Positions 17,801 to 26,312 of a stretch of DNA of 64,000 nt are shown piece by piece. The stretch is from Paramacrobiotus metropolitanus (taxonomy: Eukaryota > Tardigrada > Eutardigrada > Parachela > Macrobiotidae). Under the pieces are notes generated by a model that saw nothing but the letters and a program-made list of their open reading frames with translations, made no database searches and had not been told where the DNA came from. Location of the stretch: contig NW_026570285.1 of the NCBI RefSeq assembly GCF_019649055.1, positions 1 to 64,000 on the forward strand. The letters are read 5' to 3'. Position numbers and translations under genes: made by a program. The number at the start of each line of letters is the position of its first letter. The stretch's first letter is position 1.

Positions 17801-19678
17801 GTTGGCCAGTCCGAGGAACGACCTGAGTTGCCGTTCAGTTCTCGGGCAGCTTTGTTCTGCAATACAGGCCACTTTCTCGTCATCGGTCTGGACTCCGTCT
17901 TTGCTGAGGACGTGTCCAAGGAACAGCAGTCTGTCCGTTCCGATCTCACATTTGGAGGGTTTGACCGTAAATCCAGCATCGCGGAGGCATTCGAGAGTCG
18001 CTCGGAAAGCCTCTAGGAAGTCTTCGAACGTTTTGCCGAAGAAGATGATATCGTCGATGTAGGCGAATACACCTTTCTTCCGAGCCGATGCCGTAATTTT
18101 ATCCATATGCATTTGGAAAGTTGCTGGTCCGTTGCAGACTCCAAACGGCATACGGTTAAATCGCCACATGCCTTCGGGTGTTACGAAGGTCGTGTAGTCT
18201 TTGGATTGTTCGTCCATAGGAATTTGCCAAAAGCCGGACTGACAGTCTACCTTGCCGTAATATTCCATTCCGGCACATCGGTCCAGTAGCTCGTCCGGGT
18301 TCGGTAGTGGGTAGTTGTTTTTCTTCGTAACGGCATTCAACTTGATATAGTTGATGCAGAAGCGTGTTCCTACCGTGCCGTCTCCGTTCCGTTTCGCGGC
18401 TAAGACGACGGGGAAGCTCCATGCAGCCGATGACGGTTCGATGACTCCTTGGTCGAGCATCTCTTGCACGTGTTTCTGGATGAATTCACGTCCCTTCCAG
18501 CTTGTCCTGGTGGGGTTCATCTTAATCGGCTGTGCACCTTGGACATCAATGGTATGTGTTACCCCTTTGACGTCTCCGTAAGGTTTCTTCGAGGTCGGAA
18601 ATACAGTCCGGTAATCCCATGCAACTGCCTTCAGTTTAGCTAGTTGCTCATCGGTTAAGTTTTTACCGAAGTTCATGGAGTCGATGATTCTCCGTCGCTC
18701 CTCCTGGGATTCCGCGTCTTCCTTTTCTACCTCAGCCGTGTTGACTCGTGCTTCTTCAACCTTCTGGTCGTCCGTCATCATCGTGAATGCTTCAGCTCGA
18801 CCCATCGGTGCACCTTTGCGTACGGTGACTTCCCAATGAGTGTAATTTGCCACCATGACGGTAAATCGTTTCCCGTCATGCTTGGTTACGCCGTCCATGA
18901 ATTCGACTCCGTCTCGTTTGGGGTCGGATTCACCTAGGTACATCAGTCTCTGGTCCGTGGATACCGGTACGTCCAGGACGACTTCTACCATGGTTACGGC
19001 TCGAGGAATGAGTTTGACCTTCCGTTGGGCCCGAACTCCTGTTGCCTCGAAAACTTCGAACTGGGGTTTTGGCTTTATTTCCCGAGTAGGGGGCCATGTC
19101 TTCGCCACTTTGTGTGGGAGTTCCCATTCGACGAATTCGTTGTTGATTTCCGTTTCGTAGACATCGGCATATTGCATATGGCCAAGTCGTACGCCTTTCT
19201 TCAACACCTTCGTTTGGTGAGTCGTATTCTGGATGTTTATCCAGGCCGTGTCGACTTGAGGTCGGATATCGATCTTGGCTTCGATTGGCCGAATAGGTCG
19301 GACTACCCGTTGTAGGGTAGAGAAGTAAATTCGTCTTCTCGGATCCATTGGTTTGGCCGTCCGTACCTTGATCGAACATGTTGACCATGGTGGAAGAGAG
19401 ACTCGTTCGCTGTTAAAGACAACTTGTCGGTCTAACGCTTTCGTCTCTACGTAAGGATCCAGCTTCAAGTGGTGGACTTCTGGGCATTTGTTGTCCAGGT
19501 CCAGCTCGTCAATCGTCTTGACTTTGGCGACTCGTGCCTTCCATGTGTTGAAATGCTCCGACTTCTGTTGGTCGGTCAAGTTAGCCAAGGTTGGTTGTTC
19601 GGTTGACCATTGCTGAATGATGGTAGTTGGGGGTCGGAAATCATCTTGTTCCGGTTTACCTCCTCCGAATTCCCACAA
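14900..19678 (-). CDS. pol: Pol: reverse transcriptase, RNase H, integrase
   Basis: 1592 codons, no early ATG. RT palm is at about residues 420-610, with the polymerase motif YIDD at about 540. RNase H lies at about 680-790, with IECDASG, the E of TEWECLAVVWAV and the D of VRTDHRAL. The integrase zinc domain is at about 990-1040 (HX6H...CX2C). The integrase catalytic core has D near 1062 (YADFKGP), D near 1122 (SDRGTHF) and E near 1158 (GQVER). All catalytic residues are present, so the enzyme looks functional. A basic Pro/Lys tail of about 250 residues replaces a chromodomain. It carries an AT-hook (KKRGRPRKK, about 1389) and a duplicated APTTEV...PTKPKRKY unit; such tails could tether integrase to chromatin or A/T-rich DNA. 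Protease is not in this ORF. Confidence 0.95.
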   Translation of the reverse strand: MWEFGGGKPEQDDFRPPTTIIQQWSTEQPTLANLTDQQKSEHFNTWKARVAKVKTIDELDLDNKCPEVHHLKLDPYVETKALDRQVVFNSERVSLPPWSTCSIKVRTAKPMDPRRRIYFSTLQRVVRPIRPIEAKIDIRPQVDTAWINIQNTTHQTKVLKKGVRLGHMQYADVYETEINNEFVEWELPHKVAKTWPPTREIKPKPQFEVFEATGVRAQRKVKLIPRAVTMVEVVLDVPVSTDQRLMYLGESDPKRDGVEFMDGVTKHDGKRFTVMVANYTHWEVTVRKGAPMGRAEAFTMMTDDQKVEEARVNTAEVEKEDAESQEERRRIIDSMNFGKNLTDEQLAKLKAVAWDYRTVFPTSKKPYGDVKGVTHTIDVQGAQPIKMNPTRTSWKGREFIQKHVQEMLDQGVIEPSSAAWSFPVVLAAKRNGDGTVGTRFCINYIKLNAVTKKNNYPLPNPDELLDRCAGMEYYGKVDCQSGFWQIPMDEQSKDYTTFVTPEGMWRFNRMPFGVCNGPATFQMHMDKITASARKKGVFAYIDDIIFFGKTFEDFLEAFRATLECLRDAGFTVKPSKCEIGTDRLLFLGHVLSKDGVQTDDEKVACIAEQSCPRTERQLRSFLGLANYYRKFIRGYAQKTSKMYELLRKDKNIKLDWTEAHTAEFNDIKKALTEAPVLAKFDPTKKTVIECDASGAGLGAVISQDDHPIAYASRVLRGPELNYGVTEWECLAVVWAVQKFKHFIDHGPFTVRTDHRALQNLLRCESNRPGINPRLTRWALALQGRDITIEYKPGVFCDNADALSRWPLERSEDKDPHEELDQVPNFEDFKDEVKVCTIRTLKRLKANASKKKNRDKANPPKIPLPPVLPGCNVITDWDDLSTTEVRVINIPAPETPEPTIRTVNTAEDDELEVEETLPPPPEPNMELRKAQLRDPQLRKIIDELENPEKLDHKSKHLEHYQMAQGVLYRLKTINTKLERCFVVPLFMRNQIIRSLHDGKTGNHFGREKTIEALKLRYFWTRMNSDAIAYIEKCRQCIMTNKQRCPPPGKLQKTEVGEPWYRIYADFKGPLPRTETKGYQYIAVVTDQLTKFTVARATKTNTAREFERFFVKDVLLKYGMPTFIHSDRGTHFTAKTFAKVARIFGIQHTLGTAHHPEGQGQVERQMQTIWDGIRKFCDVKDGHRWHRALDYVVCGMNRAVHAATKFSPFYMLYGREMTMPQDVVAGTNTPETFTDKEQYIRRIKERLQRSHEIARINIDEAFERNAEHYNKKKSSPTFKPKDKVTVELPTKDPTRKERYDGVWTVINYVGPNNLLLRCEDGREDTVAVDRVKHCRVETSRPATRSTGPVADPTEGKATRKPNKKPEGTVEKPSDPTNDADKTEPTVKKKRGRPRKKPPTDFETPALKELQKQDVIAAEPAPTLDETENKAQPTTEKPKESEDKSETPVQPANRPTEEPKPATKPARKKRTVKKTDSSAPTTEVAVADPAVQPTKPKRKYTKRKVDLPNTSAPTTEVEAADQAVEPTKPKRKYGTAKKPKLTAQQMLEETEVAEDEAHKEILERITEGRADSEKPVKTAKPKTPKTAVTTEQTQL
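15136..15249 (-). repeat. Two hairpins in the pol C-terminal tail repeat
   Basis: 15136-15150 is CGACT, loop TCCGT, AGTCG (loop differs at one base). 15235-15249 is CGACT, loop TCTGT, GGTCG. They sit in the two copies of the APTTEV repeat of the integrase tail. A degenerate relative lies at 17026-17040. Confidence 0.5.
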
Positions 19679-19687
19679 AGCCTTGAG

Positions 19688-19690
19688 TTA
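19688..19690 (-). promoter_or_regulatory. In-frame TAA between protease and pol, candidate readthrough site
   Basis: Protease and pol frames are identical; one TAA separates them and the codons after it run on as LKALWEF. No ATG occurs near the start of pol. About nine bases downstream TTGTGGG can pair with CCCCCAA with one mismatch, enclosing a small CGGAA/TTCCG hairpin. Context TAA-CTC is not a known strong readthrough context. A nonsense mutation is the alternative. Confidence 0.4.
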
Positions 19691-22486
19691 GTCGAATTCC
19701 TCCTGTTGTTCGGAGTCGACTGGCTTGGGCCGTTCGGTTTGTTCCGGTTGCTCGTCTATGAATTCTGTGTGAACTATAGACCGCAATGCTGTAGTTAGCC
19801 GGACATCGTAGGTCGGTTCTTCGTCCTCCGATGACGAATCATCCGAGTCGTTTATGCTCGGTTTATCCGTCTTACAGTGTCGGACTGACAGATCGAATTC
19901 TTCGTCGTCATCTTCCTCGGATTCTTCCGAAGGTCGGTTATCGGAGTCTGTGTCCGCCGAATCACTCGTACTTTGTATGTCCGAGTCGTCCGACTGATAA
20001 TCTTCGAATTCGACTTCCGATCCGTTTTCGGGGTCGACTTCTGGCATGTTTTCGAATCCGACCTTTGTGGTCGGTTCGAGTTGGTCGACTTTATCCGTCG
20101 GTTGGGTAGGTCGACTTGCTCCGTCCTGATTCTCAAGGTCGGCTGGCTGTGAGCCTATGTTGCTCAGCCATCGGGTGCTCGTCTGTTGGGGCTTCCGAAA
20201 GCGATCTACCTTCCGTTCCTGTTGCGGAGGCGACGGTGACGACGGTCTGTCGTCCGACCAAGTTAGGTCGTGATGAGCTTTTATTGCTCGTACTACCTCG
20301 TCAATATTGTCTTGACAGATAGCACACCGATAAGGTTGATCGGTTTCCTCCGGGACTACGTTTCCTTGAGGCTTCGCCGGGCTACTCGCAAACTTCACGT
20401 CGGTTGGAGTGTGCGGCATAAGTGGTGGTAACGGTCTAGGGACTTGCCGCGTTATGGCGGTGTCCTCACCGTACCGTTGCCAAAATGCAGTCGTTGACGA
20501 TTCTCCGTGCAACCTTACTCGCTGCATGTAGGCGAAAAGTTGAGAGCCTAGTTCCTGGCAAGGCATCTCCAGCGGGGATGGTATAGGGAGTCCGTATTCC
20601 ATGTACTGTCGATGGATCGGAATTCGTTCCTCTTCCCATTCCCATGCTTCGTCCTCTATGTCGTTTGTAAGGGCGATTACCGGTTCGCACGTTTGTTGTG
20701 CGTCCAGTATCTGGTCGGGGGTTACCGCTCCGTTCTGTTGCAGAGTGGTCACTATCTCCGACGTCCGTTGGTCGAGAAAGTGTCGAACTCCCGTGAACCA
20801 AGTTCGGTACTTTTGTCGTACTTCCTCTCGGTTCATGGCATCCGCGTCAGCGGATGCCTCTGGTATCGGGATAGACTTCAGTACAGTCCTAGCCGGTCGT
20901 AGTGTACCGTCGCGTATCCGTTTCTGATAGTGCTCTATCACGTTATGGAGTGCTAGTTCCTCCAGCAGAGTGCGGTTCGTATCCCGGCAATCGCGGCAGA
21001 TGTTACGTGTGGAGTTCGCCGGGTGATCAAGCCGACTAATCCGAACTTCGTTTCCTACCGTGTCCGATGCCTCTGGTATCGGGATAGACTGCACTACCTT
21101 CGTTCCTTCTGGTTGTTCCGGGATAGGAATCGGTGTCAGAATGAAGGTGAATTTCGAATGCAGGTAGTCGCATCCGAGTAGCACTGGGATGTCCGCTTCG
21201 GTTGGCTGGACGTGGAAAGTGTGATGGCTAGTAAAGCCCTGCATTGTGACAGGTGCCGTACAGCAATGAGACACTACAAAGGCGACTTGTCCGCCCACAC
21301 CGAGTATTTTGGTGTAGTGTCCGAGAGGTTGCATCGTTAAGCCGTTCCTCTCGCAAAACCGTTGTTCGATGAGCGAGGTTTCCGCTCCGGTATCCAACAT
21401 CGCCAGTGTGGGCGTGGATCCGACTTGGATTTCGTGTGTCCAAGCTCGAACTGTCTTCGGTTTCTTGTGTGTTCCTTTCTCAAAGGTAACTTCCCGCACC
21501 GTTGGTTTGATGGGGATTAACGACACCGGTCCGTGGTCGGCTGGCTGTTGAGTTGAACCTTGTGTAGGTTCAACTCCGACTTCAACCACTTCTTGTACCT
21601 CAGGTCGGTTAGCTACTCCGTCCTCCGGTATTTCGGCGGTTCCGAACCGTTGTGCCTGTGCCAGTATCCGTTCCTCCATCGAGACTTCCGTTGGTCTCAA
21701 TGTCGACCACATGTAGTCGAGGTTGAGGAATGTTCGAGAGCCAGCTACCGTTCTGGTCGGCTGCTCCTTTGGCTGGGAGAGGTCCGCTTCCTCCGGCCGA
21801 GAGTAGGCGGGTACCTGTGCTCCCAATGGGACTGTTTCCCATTGCTCGAATCCTTCCGGTTCTTCGGTAAGGTCGATTGCTGCCATTGTTGCAGCGTATC
21901 TATCCGTTGCGCGTCCGGATGATACATTGGGGAAGTTTCTGTTGCCCCGGTGCGTGGATCGGCGTCCCGGTCCTCCACGTCTTGGGCCTCGTCTGGGCTG
22001 CTCGGTTGAGTTTGTCCTCACCGGCAATCCGGTCCAACTTCCGTGGCCGGGCCGTACTACGTCACTTTGTGTGACGGACGGCGCAGTCGCATTGTTTGCG
22101 CTGCTTAGGTCGGGCAATTCCTGCGTTCCGACCTCCGACGTTCCAGCGCCAAGTTGATGCGCTGGGTCGGTTGCCTCGAGTGCCTGTTGCATCCCGGGCC
22201 AAGCTTCGACGGTGCCATTGTTGGCGTACACGCCGAGCTGAGCGGCTAACTTCCGAGCCGTTTCCGCCTCCTTTGTGGAGGTCGACATCGCTTTTGCGAA
22301 ATCCTCCTCGGAGCTGTTTTCGTTCAGTCCGAGTAGTTGGAGGATGGTTGCTACCTGTTGATAGCCTTCCTCGATCGTCGTAGGAAAGTTCAATTCGTTC
22401 CGGTAATTAAGCGATTGGTTAGTCGGATTATCCTTGTCCGGTGGTTCGGTCGGATGTTGGAGGTCGAATGAGTCACCGGAGCTCAT
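19688..22486 (-). CDS. pro: Protease ORF (retropepsin), -1 frame to gag
   Basis: 932 codons, ATG at 22486 overlapping the gag stop, though the frameshift probably makes a Gag-Pro fusion. The retropepsin core lies near residues 330-440: the active-site motif is LDTGAETSLIEQ at about 366, followed by a LLGCDYL strand that matches the usual second-lobe motif. Flanks are unusual: a CxxC...H region at about 498-520, another CAIC...H at about 720-740, and an acidic C-terminal tail of about 110 residues with DSDS/EEDDDEE runs. The phrase SIPIPEAS occurs twice, from a 25-bp direct DNA repeat. Typical retroelement proteases have about 100-130 residues, so most of this ORF is accessory and unrecognised. 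Two family hairpins lie inside it. The same frame continues into pol after a single TAA. Confidence 0.85.
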   Translation of the reverse strand: MSSGDSFDLQHPTEPPDKDNPTNQSLNYRNELNFPTTIEEGYQQVATILQLLGLNENSSEEDFAKAMSTSTKEAETARKLAAQLGVYANNGTVEAWPGMQQALEATDPAHQLGAGTSEVGTQELPDLSSANNATAPSVTQSDVVRPGHGSWTGLPVRTNSTEQPRRGPRRGGPGRRSTHRGNRNFPNVSSGRATDRYAATMAAIDLTEEPEGFEQWETVPLGAQVPAYSRPEEADLSQPKEQPTRTVAGSRTFLNLDYMWSTLRPTEVSMEERILAQAQRFGTAEIPEDGVANRPEVQEVVEVGVEPTQGSTQQPADHGPVSLIPIKPTVREVTFEKGTHKKPKTVRAWTHEIQVGSTPTLAMLDTGAETSLIEQRFCERNGLTMQPLGHYTKILGVGGQVAFVVSHCCTAPVTMQGFTSHHTFHVQPTEADIPVLLGCDYLHSKFTFILTPIPIPEQPEGTKVVQSIPIPEASDTVGNEVRISRLDHPANSTRNICRDCRDTNRTLLEELALHNVIEHYQKRIRDGTLRPARTVLKSIPIPEASADADAMNREEVRQKYRTWFTGVRHFLDQRTSEIVTTLQQNGAVTPDQILDAQQTCEPVIALTNDIEDEAWEWEEERIPIHRQYMEYGLPIPSPLEMPCQELGSQLFAYMQRVRLHGESSTTAFWQRYGEDTAITRQVPRPLPPLMPHTPTDVKFASSPAKPQGNVVPEETDQPYRCAICQDNIDEVVRAIKAHHDLTWSDDRPSSPSPPQQERKVDRFRKPQQTSTRWLSNIGSQPADLENQDGASRPTQPTDKVDQLEPTTKVGFENMPEVDPENGSEVEFEDYQSDDSDIQSTSDSADTDSDNRPSEESEEDDDEEFDLSVRHCKTDKPSINDSDDSSSEDEEPTYDVRLTTALRSIVHTEFIDEQPEQTERPKPVDSEQQEEFD
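20052..22281 (-). repeat. ACANA-loop hairpins in the protease ORF
   Basis: 20052-20079: TCGAA-t-CCGACC/GGTCGG-TTCGA, loop TTTGT, 11 pairs. 21550-21576: GAGTTGAACCT/AGGTTCAACTC, loop TGTGT, 11 perfect pairs. 22060-22076: CGTCAC/GTGACG, loop TTTGT. 22267-22281: CCTCC/GGAGG, loop TTTGT. A further TTGTT-loop version is in gag at 24355-24371. Confidence 0.75.
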
Positions 22487-22504
22487 CGACCTTGGGCGTT
22501 TCCC
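22437..22504 (-). promoter_or_regulatory. Programmed -1 frameshift signal: slippery site plus pseudoknot
   Basis: The gag frame reads G GGA AAC at 22504-22498, a canonical XXXYYYZ heptamer. After a 6-base spacer (22497-22492) comes stem 1: GGTCGATGAG (22491-22482) with CTCATTCGACC (22472-22462), ten pairs with one bulge. Its loop bases TCCGGTG (22480-22474) are fully complementary to CACCGGA (22443-22437), giving stem 2 of an H-type pseudoknot with an 18-base second loop. The -1 frame after the heptamer is exactly the protease frame. Heptamer, phase, spacer and pseudoknot all agree with retroviral gag-pro signals such as that of SRV-1. Confidence 0.88.
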
Positions 22505-25500
22505 GGGGAGTTACTCCGAGCTGGCCCGTTGTTGGGCGACGCCAAGCCGAAAGGCTGATGTGGCGGTAACTGTTGCCGCCGTTCCGGAGATCCCTGTTGA
22601 CCTCCACCGCTATTCCTGCGGTTGCTACCCGACCCATTTCCTGGGCCGGTTTGCCGGTTTCCGTTACCGGCGCCGCCCGAGCCTCCACCTTGTTGGCGTT
22701 GGCGCGGGGGCGGCACGACCAGTGCATAGTTCGGGTTGGCCGATCCCAACGGTCCTCCCGTCTGGTATCGCGTATGCCAATCCTCGAACCAACGGCGATT
22801 CGGGTTGTCCTGTACCCGAGTGCCGATGAACGCACATCGTGCTTGGTCGTGATTGCTGAACTTGCAGAAGTTGCAAGTAAAGCTGTCCGCTAACGACCAT
22901 TGGAGGAACAGTTGTTCCATCCGGTCCACGTAGGTCGTGTATTGCCGAGCACTTTGTTGTGCCTGGGGAGGTCGGTTCCCTTGTTGGTTGCCGCCTCCGC
23001 CGCGGTTAGGAAAGTTGCCGCGACCGCGTTTTCCGCCGCCACGTCCTTTTCCGCGACCGAAACCTCCGCCGCCATATCCCTGTGTGGGAGGTGGGCCGTA
23101 TGCGGAGTATCCCTGGTTCGGGTTCTGTCCGTAACCAAAACCTGTGTTGTTTTGGTTACCGCCCGGACCATAACCTGGGCCTCCGTAGTTGTTAACGGGG
23201 GCTCCGATTCCAGGTGCCGGGGGGTTCAGGTTTGCTGCCGCCGCGCTCGACCAAGTCTGTTGCTGGACTGGTGCTTGTTGCACCGGTGGCGTCGGCGCCG
23301 GACTCCGTTGTCCGTACTGTGCCGTTGGAGTTTGGTATCCCGGCATCATATGCGGCTGATATCCGGTCTGTTGCGGTATCGCCGGAGGTGGAGCCGGGGC
23401 AGGTGCAGGTGTTGCTGCCCGGACTCTGGCATAGTCGCCATCGCGTTGTCTGCGCACCTCATACATTTCCTTGCCATTGACGAAGCTCCGTAAGTAGTCG
23501 CGGAACTCGATTGGTGTCGCTGGCATCCTGATTTCCAGGGCTTCCCGTAGTTTGGGTTCGTGGACGTTCTCCTTGAGATGGTACATTATTATTTGATCGG
23601 TGATCGTAGGGACTTGGGACTTCATGAACATCATTGCGTCGTAGTATTGTTCCGGCGTTTCTTCGCCGAAACGAAATATCCGTTTGTTAATTCGGGATAT
23701 CATGTTCACTTCTTTGTTCTTGTCCGCAAATCGCTGTTCGAATTTGGTCAGCCATAAGTTGACTGGCCATCCGCCGAGCGGTTCTCCGGCGGCTTCGAGA
23801 GTATGCCACTCTTCCGCTTGGCCCTCTAGTCGGGCTACCAAGTCGGACATGAAAGTCTGATCGTCTTCGTACCACTGTTGGGCTTGACGATACAGGCTCC
23901 GGATCTGTTTAAGCCACCCATGAAGTTTGGTGTGGTCTCCGTCGAACGGCGGTAAGGGTTGCCGGCGTCCGTGAGATATTGCTCGTACCAAAGCAATATG
24001 TGCCGGGTCCTGTGCCGGAGGAATCGGGTGTGCCACCGGCGCAGCTTGTTGTGCAGCCGGGGCAGGTGGCGGGTTGGCATATGGTACGTGACCTTGTTGG
24101 TCTTCGTATGCCCCCTGTTGATAGGCTTCTTCGTCGTAGCCGTCGTATTCGTCCTGTTGCGGATACCGAACCTGGGCCTGGTCTTCATGACGAGGCCGTT
24201 GTGGTTGTCCTCTATGCTGTTGTGGAGGGGGCGCTCGATTTTGTCTCGGCGCCTGCGGATAGAATCCACTCGGTTGGTCGTAGACTCTTCCGTACCGGTT
24301 GGGCTGTGTTCCCTGAACCGGTATCCGACCTTGTATTAGTCGGTGTGGGGGCACCCGACCTTGTTGGTCGGAGCTATCCTCTCCGTTCTGTCCGTCCTGC
24401 CGCTGGTCGGTCGTGTTGAATGACCGAGCCCTCGCTCGTTCAAAGTCGAACGGCGGGTTCTGGCGGAGGAAGTTCGGATTGGAGTTCGTCCTTGGTGGGC
24501 GATATGCTTCTATGCCCGGTCTCAGTGGCGGGACTGGGAGACGTTCGGCATCTGTTGCCCGGTCTCCTCTCACGTTAGGTACCGGCGCGTACGTTGTTGT
24601 CCGCGTCGCGTACGAGGTGCTGGTATATGCACCGGCAGACGTCGTTGTCGCCACGTTCGACGTTGGCACTCGCGGTGCCGCGGTCGACGTATTGTGTTCC
24701 GGTTCCGGAGCAGCCGGAACTGTTGGTGGTTGTGGGATTGTTCCCACGCTTGGGTCGGTCGTTACGACTCCGACGAAGTAGGAGGTGTTGTTCTCCTTCC
24801 TCGCCATCTCCTTGGTCGGACTAACTCCCCACAGGATGTCACTGATTGTTCGTGACGGCTGTTGATCCTGTGCCATGGACGTCCGATATGAAGGAGGTTC
24901 AACCCGGCTTTGTTCCCGGTATGGGGGAAGTTCGACCTGGCTTTGTTCCAGGTGCTTCTTCTCTTCCCTCAGACACCGTGTTTCCGTGTCCATCTCGTCC
25001 ATTTGCCGCATCATCTCTGTGAGATTGCGGGCGGCTTGTTCGCCGAAGTCGTATAGTTCGACTTCGCGAGCTTCCAGGTAAACGATGCGGCTGTGTTGCG
25101 CCTCGTTTACCTTTCGAGCCTCGTTCAGGTTGTACTCCAGTTGAGCTCGGAGTTTCTGTTCCTCCTTGAGGACTTGGTTCAGTCCATGAACCTGGTCGGC
25201 CAGCTGGGCGTTTGCTTCGACCAAGTCGACATCGGCTGTCCTTTGGTTAGGAAAGCCCATGTCCCGGGCGTTCGCGTCGATAAATCGACGGCCCGTTCTG
25301 ACGAGGAGGAGTTCCATTTCCGACTCAAGTTCGTCGGTTCGTTGCGTTAGACGGTCGATCTCGTTATCGGCCTTCTTGAGTTCCACCACGTATCTATCGA
25401 CTTCGTTTCGATAGACCTCGGCTTCTTCGTTGGCCTGGTTGAGTTGCTGGTGGAACGCTCCTGCTGCCTGTTCCGACTCGACCAGTGCGGTCTGAACGTC

Positions 25501-26184
25501 GGCCAGGTCTTTCTGTGCTTCTTCGAGCGCTTTGTGCGCCTCGTCAAGCTCCTTTTTGATTTCGAAGACGGCTGCTGTTGACCGTTCCAACATGCCAGTA
25601 AGTATGGCAATTTGGTCGTCTTCGTATCGACACGGTAAGTCGGCTCGCTTCAATATGGCGTTGAGCCGGTCGATTTCCCGTTGTTGGGTGGCGATGCCCT
25701 TGTTGGCATCAGCCATGTCTCGTTCCCATTTCCTCCGTTCGAGTTTATGGGTGTCCTCCGAGTTTCGGAGGGATCCTTCTGCCGAGTCGACGATTTTGTC
25801 CGCCAAAACGATCTGTGTGATCAGTTTGTGGCATCTCGCTCGGAGTAGGTCGAGATCGTTGATCTTCTCGGGCGGTGTTGCCGCGATCCACTTCTTAGCC
25901 GTGTATTCGAGTGCACTGGCTTGGTATCCGAGGTTCTCCTTATCGGACTTGGGTGGTGTCGTAAAGAATCCGTCCGCACTACTCGGTCTTGATGCGTTTG
26001 TTGCCTCAAAGACTTCGTTTGTCGGTGACGGAGTACTCCCAAGTTCGCCAGTTCCGAACATTGGTGGTGACACCCTTAGGTTCAGGTCGACAGGTCGACT
26101 TTGTGTCGCCTTAGTCGACTTCACCGTTTGTTGAGCTTCGGTTGCTCGGGTCGACTCGCTTCCAGTTGGCGAAGGTCGGCTCAA
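22483..26184 (-). CDS. gag: Gag polyprotein
   Basis: 1233 codons as bounded here; the frame is open further upstream to 26335, and the first clear ATG is at 26061. Residues about 100-415 form a long heptad coiled coil. About 430-720 is Pro/Gln/Tyr-rich. About 728-910 is a retrotransposon_gag-type helical capsid domain (PPFDGD, then W-rich helices, FEQRFADKN). About 990-1070 is Gly/Arg-rich (GYG and RGG repeats), followed near residue 1100 by one CCHC zinc knuckle, CX2CX4HX4C. The order capsid, RGG, knuckle fits RNA-binding nucleocapsid work in virus-like particles. The large N-terminal coiled coil is unusual for Ty3 Gag, which normally has 250-500 residues. The stop overlaps the protease ATG as ATGA, and a frameshift signal lies just before it. 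Confidence 0.88.
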   Translation of the reverse strand: MSRPSPTGSESTRATEAQQTVKSTKATQSRPVDLNLRVSPPMFGTGELGSTPSPTNEVFEATNASRPSSADGFFTTPPKSDKENLGYQASALEYTAKKWIAATPPEKINDLDLLRARCHKLITQIVLADKIVDSAEGSLRNSEDTHKLERRKWERDMADANKGIATQQREIDRLNAILKRADLPCRYEDDQIAILTGMLERSTAAVFEIKKELDEAHKALEEAQKDLADVQTALVESEQAAGAFHQQLNQANEEAEVYRNEVDRYVVELKKADNEIDRLTQRTDELESEMELLLVRTGRRFIDANARDMGFPNQRTADVDLVEANAQLADQVHGLNQVLKEEQKLRAQLEYNLNEARKVNEAQHSRIVYLEAREVELYDFGEQAARNLTEMMRQMDEMDTETRCLREEKKHLEQSQVELPPYREQSRVEPPSYRTSMAQDQQPSRTISDILWGVSPTKEMARKENNTSYFVGVVTTDPSVGTIPQPPTVPAAPEPEHNTSTAAPRVPTSNVATTTSAGAYTSTSYATRTTTYAPVPNVRGDRATDAERLPVPPLRPGIEAYRPPRTNSNPNFLRQNPPFDFERARARSFNTTDQRQDGQNGEDSSDQQGRVPPHRLIQGRIPVQGTQPNRYGRVYDQPSGFYPQAPRQNRAPPPQQHRGQPQRPRHEDQAQVRYPQQDEYDGYDEEAYQQGAYEDQQGHVPYANPPPAPAAQQAAPVAHPIPPAQDPAHIALVRAISHGRRQPLPPFDGDHTKLHGWLKQIRSLYRQAQQWYEDDQTFMSDLVARLEGQAEEWHTLEAAGEPLGGWPVNLWLTKFEQRFADKNKEVNMISRINKRIFRFGEETPEQYYDAMMFMKSQVPTITDQIIMYHLKENVHEPKLREALEIRMPATPIEFRDYLRSFVNGKEMYEVRRQRDGDYARVRAATPAPAPAPPPAIPQQTGYQPHMMPGYQTPTAQYGQRSPAPTPPVQQAPVQQQTWSSAAAANLNPPAPGIGAPVNNYGGPGYGPGGNQNNTGFGYGQNPNQGYSAYGPPPTQGYGGGGFGRGKGRGGGKRGRGNFPNRGGGGNQQGNRPPQAQQSARQYTTYVDRMEQLFLQWSLADSFTCNFCKFSNHDQARCAFIGTRVQDNPNRRWFEDWHTRYQTGGPLGSANPNYALVVPPPRQRQQGGGSGGAGNGNRQTGPGNGSGSNRRNSGGGQQGSPERRQQLPPHQPFGLASPNNGPARSNSPGNAQGR
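25807..25828 (-). repeat. ACANA-loop hairpin in gag
   Basis: AAAC-GATC, loop TGTGT, GATC-a-GTTT on the plus strand: eight pairs with one bulge. A weaker one (TCCC/GGGA, loop TGTGT) is at 23077-23089. Confidence 0.6.
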
Positions 26185-26312
26185 CGGTGAAATAACCCTT
26201 TCGTTGGGTGCCGGCAGGTTAGTCGGCGATCCGGCTGGATGAGGGCCGCTTCGTGGCGGTACCTCGGAATCTTTCGTTCCGATCAGTGATTTGGTCGACT
26301 GGACGGCGGCAT

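Noticed and set aside
19688-22486. Two CxxC...H patches in the protease ORF as classical zinc fingers
   Set aside because: Spacing fits no family I know; left as unnamed patches in the protease entry.
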